Source of the DNA: CAZMPJ01 sp964568455
GTDB lineage: Bacteria; Margulisbacteria; WOR-1; O2-12-FULL-45-9
Reading direction: 5' to 3'
Assembly (NCBI GenBank): GCA_964568455.1
Contig: CAZMPJ010000007.1
Span: 17,616-81,615, forward strand
DNA length: 64,000 bases
Positions 15,375-22,340 of this stretch are shown here, one piece after another. The notes beneath the pieces were generated by a model. That model had not been told where the DNA came from and searched no databases. It was given only the letters and a program-made list of their open reading frames with translations. How positions within the stretch are numbered: position 1 is the first letter of the stretch; each line of letters opens with the position of its first letter. Both the position numbers and the translations under genes were made by a program.

Positions 15375-16732
15375 TAGGAGCTGGCCCAGGTAGGTCGGAT
15401 TTAATTACTGTGCGTGGGCTTGAAGTGCTTAAGCAGGCTGATGTGGTTATTTATGACTATTTAGTTGGTGAACAATTAGCGCGATCCGCAGCTAAAAGTG
15501 CCAAACTTATTTGCTCACATGACCTGGGGAAAATTCCTTATCATGCCAATATGGTTCAAGCTCAAAAAAATATTAATCAAGCAATGGTTAAGGAAGCAAA
15601 AAAAGGAAAAAAAGTAGTTAGGCTTAAAAATGGAGATGCTGCCATCTTTAGCCGGCTTAGCGAAGAAATAAATATTTTGTTGGCTAACAAAATTGAGTTT
15701 GAAATTGTACCGGGTGTAACTGCAGCCAGTGCTGCAGCTGCTTATAGCGGCATCCCGCTGACAGAGCGCGGTAAGGCTAGGAAGCTGGCTTTTGTAACTG
15801 GCCATGATTCTAATATTAATTGGGAAGAATTGGTTAGCTTGGAAACAATTGTTATTTATATGGGAGTAAGCAATCTAAAAAAAATTATTAAACGCTTGTT
15901 GGACCTGGGTAAAGCAAAAAATACTCCAGCAGTAATAATAACTAATGCTGGAGCAATTAATCAATTAACAATTAAAGGTCAGCTTAAGGATCTTGTGGTA
16001 AAAGCCGTAAAAAATAGAATTAAGCCTCCAGCAATAATAATTATCGGTAAAACAGTTGGGCGGGAAACAAAATTTAACTGGCTTAGAAAAAATAAGCGAA
16101 TCTTGTTTACCGGCTTGTCAGCTGAAAGATATTTTTTAAAAGGTACTTATTTTCATTTACCTTTAATTAAAATTGAACCGCTTAAAGATTATGCGCGGCT
16201 TGATCGTTGGGTTAAAAAGTTGTCGACTTTTAATTGGCTGGTTTTTGCCAGTCGTTATGGGGTGGATTTTTTCTTTGAACAACTTTTAGCTCAAGGTGAA
16301 GATGTTAGAGGATTATTCGGCTTAAAAATAGCGGCAGTGGGGCAATCAACTGCAAATCGACTGCTTGATTTTGGAATAAAAGCTGACTTAGTGCCCAAAG
16401 TTGAATCTTCCGATGGTTTAGTTGCAGCCTTTAAAAAAGAAAAAATAAACGGGCAACTAATTTTTATGCCTCGTTCTGATTTAGCTGATAAAGGTTTGGA
16501 GCAAAAAATTTCCAAGTTAGGAGCAAAGGTTGTATCTTGTGTTGCTTATCGCAACCAGATGCCAAAAAATTTACCAGACTTGGATTTAGCATTTTTTAAC
16601 GAGATCATGTTTACCAGCCCTTCAACAGTTAGAAATTTTAAGAAACGTTATAAAAAGGTTCCTAAGGGAGTAAGGGTTAGTTGTATTGGAGACAGAACAA
16701 AACAGGAGTTTAAGAGTGAATTTAGACGTTAA
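15350..16732 (+). CDS. cobA-hemD: Uroporphyrinogen-III methyltransferase / synthase fusion
   Basis: 460 residues. Residues 1 to about 245 are SUMT (CobA/CysG-A): VYLIGAGPGRSDLITVRG, VVRLKNGDAAIFSR, IVPGVTAASAAAAYSGIPLT and AVIITNAGAINQ. The rest is uroporphyrinogen-III synthase (HemD): KRILFTGLSAER, WLVFASRYGVDFFFE, AAVGQSTANRL and FTSPSTVRNF. The fusion closes the macrocycle and then methylates it to precorrin-2, the branch toward siroheme. No SirC/SirB/CysG-B for oxidation and iron insertion is seen nearby. Starts inside hemC. Confidence 0.94.
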   Translation: MAKAKVYLIGAGPGRSDLITVRGLEVLKQADVVIYDYLVGEQLARSAAKSAKLICSHDLGKIPYHANMVQAQKNINQAMVKEAKKGKKVVRLKNGDAAIFSRLSEEINILLANKIEFEIVPGVTAASAAAAYSGIPLTERGKARKLAFVTGHDSNINWEELVSLETIVIYMGVSNLKKIIKRLLDLGKAKNTPAVIITNAGAINQLTIKGQLKDLVVKAVKNRIKPPAIIIIGKTVGRETKFNWLRKNKRILFTGLSAERYFLKGTYFHLPLIKIEPLKDYARLDRWVKKLSTFNWLVFASRYGVDFFFEQLLAQGEDVRGLFGLKIAAVGQSTANRLLDFGIKADLVPKVESSDGLVAAFKKEKINGQLIFMPRSDLADKGLEQKISKLGAKVVSCVAYRNQMPKNLPDLDLAFFNEIMFTSPSTVRNFKKRYKKVPKGVRVSCIGDRTKQEFKSEFRR

Positions 16733-17576
16733 AAATTTAATCATGCCATATTTTGTGGTAGCCGGGCAAAAGGAAAAGCAAGAAATTAAGGCTATGCCCG
16801 GGATTTATAGGTTTTCTATTGATAACCTTTTGCTGGAAGTGCGCGATGGTCTGGCTTTGGGGATTGATAAAATTTTGCTTTTTGGCTTACCTCAAAAAAA
16901 AGATGAGCATGGATCAGAAGCCCATGCTGAAGATGGGGTAGTGCAAGAAGCAGTGGTTAAACTAAAAGAAGCTTTTCCAAAACTGACAGTTATTACTGAT
17001 GTGTGTTTGTGTGCTTACACCACCCATGGCCATTGTCACCTTTTTAACGCTGAAAAAACGCTTGAGCAATTATCCAAGATTGCTGTGTCGCATGCACAAG
17101 CAGGTGCAGATTATGTAGCACCTTCAGCTATGGCCAGAGGTCAGGTTAAAAGTATAAGAAAAGCACTTGATCAAGCAGGTTTAAAAAAGACTAAAATCTT
17201 AGCTTATTCAGCAAAATTTGCTTCTGAATTTTATGGTCCTTTCAGAGAAGCGGCAAATTCTACACCCGTTTCTGGTGACCGTAGTGGTTATCAATTGAAC
17301 CCACTGCATAAAGAACAAGCTTTAGCCAGAATTAAGATTGAGATCCATGAGGGAGCAGATGTAGTTATGGTAAAACCAGCCCTGGCTTATCTTGATGTGA
17401 TTTATCAGGCTAAACAATTGATAAACGTGCCTTTGGCAGCTTATAATGTTAGTGGCGAATATAGTTTATTGTATGGCAAAAAAAAGCTGATCTTAGAATC
17501 TCTTCAAGCCATCAAACGCAGTGGAGCGGACTGGATCATTACTTATTTTGCAAAAGAGGTTGCGCAATGGTTATGA
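16716..17576 (+). CDS. hemB: Delta-aminolevulinic acid dehydratase, short form
   Basis: About 286 residues from a GTG at 16716, chosen for the AGGAG at 16704-16708 with 7-base spacing; a TTG at 16686 would add ten atypical residues. Hallmarks: LIMPYFVVAG, DEHGSEAHAEDG, the zinc-binding cysteines in DVCLCAYTTHGHC, APSAMARGQV, the lysine in YSAKFASEFYGPFR, and VMVKPALAYLD. The N-terminal arm that normally wraps the neighbouring subunit (about 30 residues) is largely missing. Overlaps cobA-hemD by 17 bases. Confidence 0.94.
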   Translation: MNLDVKNLIMPYFVVAGQKEKQEIKAMPGIYRFSIDNLLLEVRDGLALGIDKILLFGLPQKKDEHGSEAHAEDGVVQEAVVKLKEAFPKLTVITDVCLCAYTTHGHCHLFNAEKTLEQLSKIAVSHAQAGADYVAPSAMARGQVKSIRKALDQAGLKKTKILAYSAKFASEFYGPFREAANSTPVSGDRSGYQLNPLHKEQALARIKIEIHEGADVVMVKPALAYLDVIYQAKQLINVPLAAYNVSGEYSLLYGKKKLILESLQAIKRSGADWIITYFAKEVAQWL

Positions 17577-18691
17577 ATTTATGGCAGCAAGCCAATAAAT
17601 ATTTAGTTGGCGGGGTAAATAGCCCGGTTAGGGCGTTTGGCCCGGTTGGCGGCAATCCAGTTTTTATAGCTAAGGCTAAAGGTTCTAAAGTCTGGGACGT
17701 GGAAGGCCAACAATATATTGATTATGTTGGCAGCTGGGGGGCTTTGATTGCTGGACATGCGCATCCAAAAATTATTGCGGCAGCAAGCGCCGCTTTAAAA
17801 AAAGGCAGCAGTTTTGGCGCGCCGACCGAAGCGGAAACTGAATTAGCTCAAGAAATTTGCCAGGCATTTCCTTCAATCCAAAAAGTGCGCTTAGTCTCTT
17901 CGGGAACCGAAGCGGTTATGGGCGCTATTAATGTGGCCCGCGTTTACAGCGGACGCAAACAAGTGATAACTTTTAAAGGTTGTTATCACGGTTGGATCTT
18001 GTCTGCTGATACTAACAAAAAGATTTTACCTTATAATGATTTAGAAGCAGTAAGTAAAGTGATAAAAAAAGAGCATAAGCAGATCGGGGCAATTATTGTG
18101 GAGCCTGTAGCCGGCAACATGGGAGTGAAAGCGCCTAAGCCAGAATTTTTAAAAGGCTTACGCCGGTTAGCCGATCGTTTTAAAATTGTTTTAATCTTTG
18201 ATGAGATTATTACGGGTTTTAGGATTGCTTACGGAGGAGCGCAAGAATATTTTGGCATAAAAGCTGATCTTACTTGTTTAGGTAAGGTTATTGGGGGAGG
18301 GTTTCCAATTGCGGCTTATGGAGGAAAAAAAGAAGTTATGGATTTGGTTGCTCCTAAAGGATCAGTTTATCAAGCTGGTACCTTGTCAGGAAATCCGGTG
18401 GCAGTTGCGGCAGGGTTAGCGACTTTAAAGATCTTAAGTAGTAAAGGGGTTTATGTTAAACTAGAGGAAAGAACAAAAGAGCTTTGTTTGGGTATGAAAA
18501 AACCATTTTCTCAAATAGGCTCAATGTTTAGTTTTGTTTTTGGTTCCGAAAACGAGTTTCGAAGATTTTTTTGGAAACTTTTGCGCCAAGGGATTTATTT
18601 TGCCCCGTCTGCTAGCGAAGCGAATTTTATTTCTTTGGCTCATAGTGATCGAGATATTAAAGAAACCATAAAAAAAGGAGGAGCGTTATGA
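17567..18691 (+). CDS. hemL: Glutamate-1-semialdehyde aminomutase, short form
   Basis: 374 residues against the usual 425-430. Start taken at ATG 17567, 7 bases after AGAGG; ATG 17573 is the alternative. Conserved: LVGGVNSPVRAFGPVGG, IDYVGSWGALIAGH, SFGAPTEAETELAQE, VSSGTEAVMGAI, IIVEPVAGNMGV, and the PLP lysine in LGKVIGGGFPIAAYGG. After GCYHG the loop that in other enzymes contains SGALTLGQPNSPGVP is absent and the chain goes almost directly to LPYNDLEAV; that loop gates the active site. Overlaps thiS-cysK by ATGA. Confidence 0.94.
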   Translation: MVMNLWQQANKYLVGGVNSPVRAFGPVGGNPVFIAKAKGSKVWDVEGQQYIDYVGSWGALIAGHAHPKIIAAASAALKKGSSFGAPTEAETELAQEICQAFPSIQKVRLVSSGTEAVMGAINVARVYSGRKQVITFKGCYHGWILSADTNKKILPYNDLEAVSKVIKKEHKQIGAIIVEPVAGNMGVKAPKPEFLKGLRRLADRFKIVLIFDEIITGFRIAYGGAQEYFGIKADLTCLGKVIGGGFPIAAYGGKKEVMDLVAPKGSVYQAGTLSGNPVAVAAGLATLKILSSKGVYVKLEERTKELCLGMKKPFSQIGSMFSFVFGSENEFRRFFWKLLRQGIYFAPSASEANFISLAHSDRDIKETIKKGGAL

Positions 18692-19839
18692 AGATTACGG
18701 TAAATGGAAAATTAGAAGAAGTTTCGTCTGAGATAACAATACTTGGTTTGTTGGAGGCAAAAAACATCAAGCCAGAAGTGGTGGCGGTGGAGCATAATAA
18801 TGAAGTGATTGAAAAAGAGCAATACGGAAAAAAAGACTTAAAGGATTCAGATCAGATCGAGATTGTTTATTTTATGGGGGGAGGGGAGTTGAAAGATGCT
18901 CCTAAAAAATGCGGTAGCCAAGTGGCAGATTCTGTTGCAGAACTTATTGGTAATACTCCTATATTAAGATTAAATAAGGTTGTGACCAAAGATATGGCAG
19001 AAGTTCTGGTAAAACTTGAGTCTGCTAATCCTGGCGGATCAGTCAAAGACCGTATTGCGCTTTCGTTAATTGAAGCGGCAGAAGCAAGCGGAAAATTAAA
19101 ACCTGGTGGCACTATTATTGAGCCTACTTCTGGTAATACTGGCATAGGCCTTTCTTTGATTTCCGCGGCCAGGGGTTATAAATGCATTTTAACCATGCCA
19201 GAGTCAATGAGCTTAGAAAGAATTTATATACTTAAATCTTATGGTTCAGAAGTTGTCTTAACGCCTGCGGCAGAAGGCATGAACGGAGCTATTAAAAAAG
19301 CCGAACAATTAATGAAAAAAACTAAAGGAAGTTTTATGCCTCAGCAATTTAAGAATAAGGCTAATCCGCAGGCTCACCGTGAAACCACTGCACTGGAAAT
19401 ATTAAAAGCAACTGACGGTAAAGTGGATGCTTTTGTTTCCGGAGTTGGGACAGGGGGCACTATTACTGGGGTGGGTGAGATTTTAAAAAAGGAAAATGCA
19501 AAAGTATTGGTGATAGCTGTTGAACCGGCAAAATCAGCAGTTCTTTCTGGTGGCAGCGCTGGTCCTCACAAGATTCAGGGAATTGGAGCAGGTTTTGTGC
19601 CAGAAGTTTTAAATCTTAAGGTGATTGATGAAATTATCAAAGTAGAGGATGACCAGGCTTTTAATACTTCAAAACATTTGGCAAAAAAAGAAGGCTTGTT
19701 TGTGGGGATTTCTGCTGGAGCGGCTATTTATGCTGCTTTAGAAGTAGCTAAAAAGCTAGGTAAAGGTAAAAGGGTAGTGACGATTTTGCCAGATACTGGA
19801 GAACGTTATTTTAGCATGGAACAATATTTTACTGGATAA
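18688..19839 (+). CDS. ThiS-like sulfur carrier fused to cysteine synthase
   Basis: 383 residues. Residues 1-66 are a ThiS/MoaD-type ubiquitin-like fold (MKITVNGKLEEV; VVAVEHNNEVI; QIEIVYFMGGG) ending in the glycines G64-G66 that would normally be the free C-terminus. A short linker (ELKDAPKKCGSQVA) leads into a full PLP cysteine synthase: ELIGNTPILRL, the lysine K120 in NPGGSVKDR, EPTSGNTGIGLS, GVGTGGTITGVG, FVGISAGAA. To be charged as a thiocarboxylate the carrier must be cut after the glycines; a JAMM protease and an E1 are encoded 2-3 kb downstream. Coupled to hemL by ATGA, behind GGAGGAG. Confidence 0.93.
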   Translation: MKITVNGKLEEVSSEITILGLLEAKNIKPEVVAVEHNNEVIEKEQYGKKDLKDSDQIEIVYFMGGGELKDAPKKCGSQVADSVAELIGNTPILRLNKVVTKDMAEVLVKLESANPGGSVKDRIALSLIEAAEASGKLKPGGTIIEPTSGNTGIGLSLISAARGYKCILTMPESMSLERIYILKSYGSEVVLTPAAEGMNGAIKKAEQLMKKTKGSFMPQQFKNKANPQAHRETTALEILKATDGKVDAFVSGVGTGGTITGVGEILKKENAKVLVIAVEPAKSAVLSGGSAGPHKIQGIGAGFVPEVLNLKVIDEIIKVEDDQAFNTSKHLAKKEGLFVGISAGAAIYAALEVAKKLGKGKRVVTILPDTGERYFSMEQYFTG

Positions 19840-19844
19840 TATCT

Positions 19845-19876
19845 CGAGTCGCCTGCCTGTCGGCAGACAGGCTCGA
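19845..19876. repeat. Palindromic intergenic repeat
   Basis: The 57-base gap between the ThiS-CysK gene and the next gene holds a C/G-rich inverted repeat: GCCTGTC (19855-19861), loop GGCA, GACAGGC (19866-19872). The overlapping CTGCC/GGCAG (19853-19857 and 19862-19866) gives an alternative stem, and CTCGAG...CTCGAT flank it. It looks like a dispersed palindromic repeat. There is no T-run, and a strong ribosome site (AAAGGAGG) follows, so it is unlikely to be a terminator. Confidence 0.65.
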
Positions 19877-19896
19877 TATAAAGGAGGTTTCAAAAG

Positions 19897-21153
19897 ATGA
19901 AAAAGAAAAATAAGGATTATCATATTGATACACTTTTAGTGCACGCGGAAAATAATCCGGAAAAGAATCGGCGTGCTACTACTATGCCGATCTACCAAAC
20001 TAGTTCATTTAAATATGATAGTAGTGAGCAGCTTTCTAAGGTTTTTAATGGGGAAGCAGCTGGCAATATTTATACCAGGATTTCTAATCCAACCCTTGAA
20101 ATTTTGGAAAAAAAGTTAACTATCTTAGAAGATGGGTTAGGGGCCATTGTTTGCTCTTCGGGCATGTCAGCTATTACGGCTGCTGTTTTAACTTTGGCCA
20201 AGTCGGGCCATCATGTGATAGCAGGCAATTCCATATTTGGCGGAACTTATTCTTTTTTTGATAAGACTGTTCGTGAATTTGGAGTTGCAACTACTTTTGT
20301 GGACCCAACTGATCTTAAGCAATTTGAAGCAGCCATAAAAGATAATACTAAAGCTATCTTTATTGAAACTATTGGTAATCCAAAAATTGATGTGCCAGAT
20401 ATTGCTGCCATTGCTAAGCTAGCTCAAAAAGCCCAGATCCCGCTAGTGGTTGATAGTACCAGCACCACTCCTTATCTTATTCGACCAAAAGATTTTGAAG
20501 CTAATATAGTGGTCCATTCCACTTCTAAGTTCATTAATGGCCATGGTAATTCTATTGGCGGTGCGATTGTTGACTTGGGTAATTTTAATTGGGAGTCAAG
20601 CCGCTTTGACCATTTTAAAAAATACAGCAGCAAATATAAACAGTTAGCGTTTTTAGCTAAAACCAGAAGAGAGGTTTTTCGTGATTTTGGAGGTTGTCTT
20701 GCGCCTCATTCTGCCTTTTTAACTGACATTGGACTTGAAACTCTTTCACTTAGGATGGAAAAGCATTGCCAAAACGCGCAAAAGCTGGCTGAGTTTCTGG
20801 CTAAGCATCCCAAAGTTAAACAGGTTAACTATCCAGGCCTAAAAGAAAATAAATTTCATAGCCTTACCGCAAAACAGTTTGGCAATAAGTTTGGCTCTCT
20901 ACTTACTTTTAAATTAAAAGATAAAAAACAATGTTTTAAAGTGATAGATTCTTTGCAGCTGGCTTATAACCTGGCAAATTTGGGAGATGCCAAAACCTTG
21001 GTTATTCATCCTGCCTCAACTATTTGCATTGAATTTAATGAGCAGGAAAAGAAAGATATGGGGGTAAGCGAAGATTTGATCAGGGTTTCTGTTGGCATTG
21101 AATATAGCGATGATATTATCGCTGATTTTGAGCAGGCATTGGAGGCAATCTAA
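19897..21153 (+). CDS. MetY-like PLP sulfhydrylase
   Basis: 418 residues of the Cys/Met-metabolism PLP family. Markers: TMPIYQTSSF, GNIYTRISNPTLEILEKKL, SSGMSAITAAVL, FIETIGNPKIDVPD, VVDSTSTTPYL, and the PLP lysine in VVHSTSKFINGHGNSIGG. The GHGxSIGG signature is typical of O-acetylhomoserine sulfhydrylases (MetY) rather than cystathionine synthases. It sits directly before the E1 and JAMM genes, so it may use protein thiocarboxylate or the sulfide released from it. A second, more standard MetY is at 25570. Confidence 0.9.
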   Translation: MKKKNKDYHIDTLLVHAENNPEKNRRATTMPIYQTSSFKYDSSEQLSKVFNGEAAGNIYTRISNPTLEILEKKLTILEDGLGAIVCSSGMSAITAAVLTLAKSGHHVIAGNSIFGGTYSFFDKTVREFGVATTFVDPTDLKQFEAAIKDNTKAIFIETIGNPKIDVPDIAAIAKLAQKAQIPLVVDSTSTTPYLIRPKDFEANIVVHSTSKFINGHGNSIGGAIVDLGNFNWESSRFDHFKKYSSKYKQLAFLAKTRREVFRDFGGCLAPHSAFLTDIGLETLSLRMEKHCQNAQKLAEFLAKHPKVKQVNYPGLKENKFHSLTAKQFGNKFGSLLTFKLKDKKQCFKVIDSLQLAYNLANLGDAKTLVIHPASTICIEFNEQEKKDMGVSEDLIRVSVGIEYSDDIIADFEQALEAI

Positions 21154-21951
21154 ATGGCATTATCCGAAGAACAAATAGAGCGCTATAGCCGGCATATAAT
21201 ATTAAAACAAGTTGGGGGCAAAGGACAGGAAAAACTTTTGTCTGGCAAAGTTTTAATTATTGGTGCGGGTGGATTAGGCTCACCGGCAGCTTTGTATTTA
21301 GCTGCAGCCGGAGTAGGGACTATTGGTATTGTTGATTTTGATAAAGTTGATCTGACTAATTTGCAGCGCCAGATTATCCATTTTACTAAAGACCTAAATA
21401 AAGAAAAAGTAGTTTCAGCTAAAGAAAAAATGGAAGCAATTAATCCGGATGTAAAAGTTAAAGTCCATCAACTTTTGCTTGATTCTTCAAACATTTTAGA
21501 TATTATCAAAGATTATGATTTTATAATCGATGGAACGGATAATTTTCCAGTTAAATTTTTAATTAACGATGCTTGTGTCATGCAAAAAAAACCTTTTTCT
21601 CATGGTGGGATCCTGCGTTTTGAGGGACAGACTTTTACTCACACTCCTGGCAACGCTTGTTACCGCTGTCTTTTCAAAGAACCTCCACCGAAAAATGCTG
21701 TGCCCACTTGTTCCCAGGCTGGGATTTTAGGGGCGGTGGCTGGGATGTTGGGGACGGTGCAGGCGGCTGAAGCTTTAAAATATTTAATTGGTATTGGAGA
21801 TCTTTTAAAAAACCGCTTGCTTATTTTTGATGCGCTGAAGATGGAGTATCGCACTGTCAAGATAAAAAAATCAAAAACTTGTCCGATTTGTGGAGATAAA
21901 CCAACAATTAAGAAATTAATTGATTATGAACAGGCGGCCTGTGATTTATGA
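21154..21951 (+). CDS. ThiF/MoeB-type E1 adenylyltransferase
   Basis: 265 residues. Residues 1-130 hold the E1 ATP site: YSRHIILKQVGGKGQEKL, GAGGLGSPAALYLAAAGVG, IVDFDKVDLTNLQRQI and DGTDNFPVKFLIND. Paired cysteines in CYRCLF and CPICGD are the likely structural zinc ligands, and VPTCSQAGILGAVAGMLG is the usual third region. These enzymes adenylate the C-terminal Gly of ubiquitin-like sulfur carriers. Begins immediately after the preceding stop codon and ends in an ATGA overlap with the JAMM gene, so it is the likely activator of the ThiS domain at 18688; a shared role with ThiG is possible. Confidence 0.94.
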   Translation: MALSEEQIERYSRHIILKQVGGKGQEKLLSGKVLIIGAGGLGSPAALYLAAAGVGTIGIVDFDKVDLTNLQRQIIHFTKDLNKEKVVSAKEKMEAINPDVKVKVHQLLLDSSNILDIIKDYDFIIDGTDNFPVKFLINDACVMQKKPFSHGGILRFEGQTFTHTPGNACYRCLFKEPPPKNAVPTCSQAGILGAVAGMLGTVQAAEALKYLIGIGDLLKNRLLIFDALKMEYRTVKIKKSKTCPICGDKPTIKKLIDYEQAACDL

Positions 21952-22340
21952 TCAAGATTTCCCAAGATATAATAGATAGAATTAAAAGCCATGCTAAAAA
22001 AGAGGTGCCGATTGAAGCTTGTGGCTATTTGGCTGGGAAAAATGGAGAAATTTCTGAATCTTTCCCAATGTCTAATATAGATAAAAGCCCGGAACATTTT
22101 TCTTTTGATCCTAAGGAACAGTTTAAAGTTATTAAAGCAGCCAGGGCAAAAGGGTTGGAACTGATTGTGGTTTATCATTCTCACCCAGCTTCGCCTGCGC
22201 GCCTGTCCAAAGAAGATCTGCGTTTGGCGTATGATCCAAATACTATTCACTTGATCTATTCATTGTTAAACCAAGAGATAAAAGCATTTAAAGTAGTAAA
22301 TGGAGATATTAAAGAGGAAGCAATTGAGGTTTTATCATGA
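21948..22340 (+). CDS. JAMM/MPN metalloprotease (HcyD/Mec-like)
   Basis: 130 residues with a complete JAMM zinc-protease motif: catalytic E23 in PIEACGYLAG, then H77-x-H79 followed by seven residues, S87 and D90 (HSHPASPARLSKED). Bacterial relatives trim extra residues from sulfur-carrier C-termini (QbsD, HcyD) or release cysteine from a carrier (Mec+ with CysO). Being coupled by ATGA to both the E1 and the sulfite reductase, it is the best candidate for cutting the ThiS-CysK fusion after its glycines or freeing a product from the carrier. Confidence 0.93.
   Translation: MIKISQDIIDRIKSHAKKEVPIEACGYLAGKNGEISESFPMSNIDKSPEHFSFDPKEQFKVIKAARAKGLELIVVYHSHPASPARLSKEDLRLAYDPNTIHLIYSLLNQEIKAFKVVNGDIKEEAIEVLS

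Noticed and set aside
14736..15400. HemC shortness explained by a frameshift
   Set aside because: The following frame is immediately the start of CobA (VYLIGAGPG) and no domain 3 motif appears in the other frames there.
19845..19876. Transcription terminator inside the sulfur block
   Set aside because: No T-run follows the hairpin and a strong ribosome site comes next; treated as a dispersed repeat.
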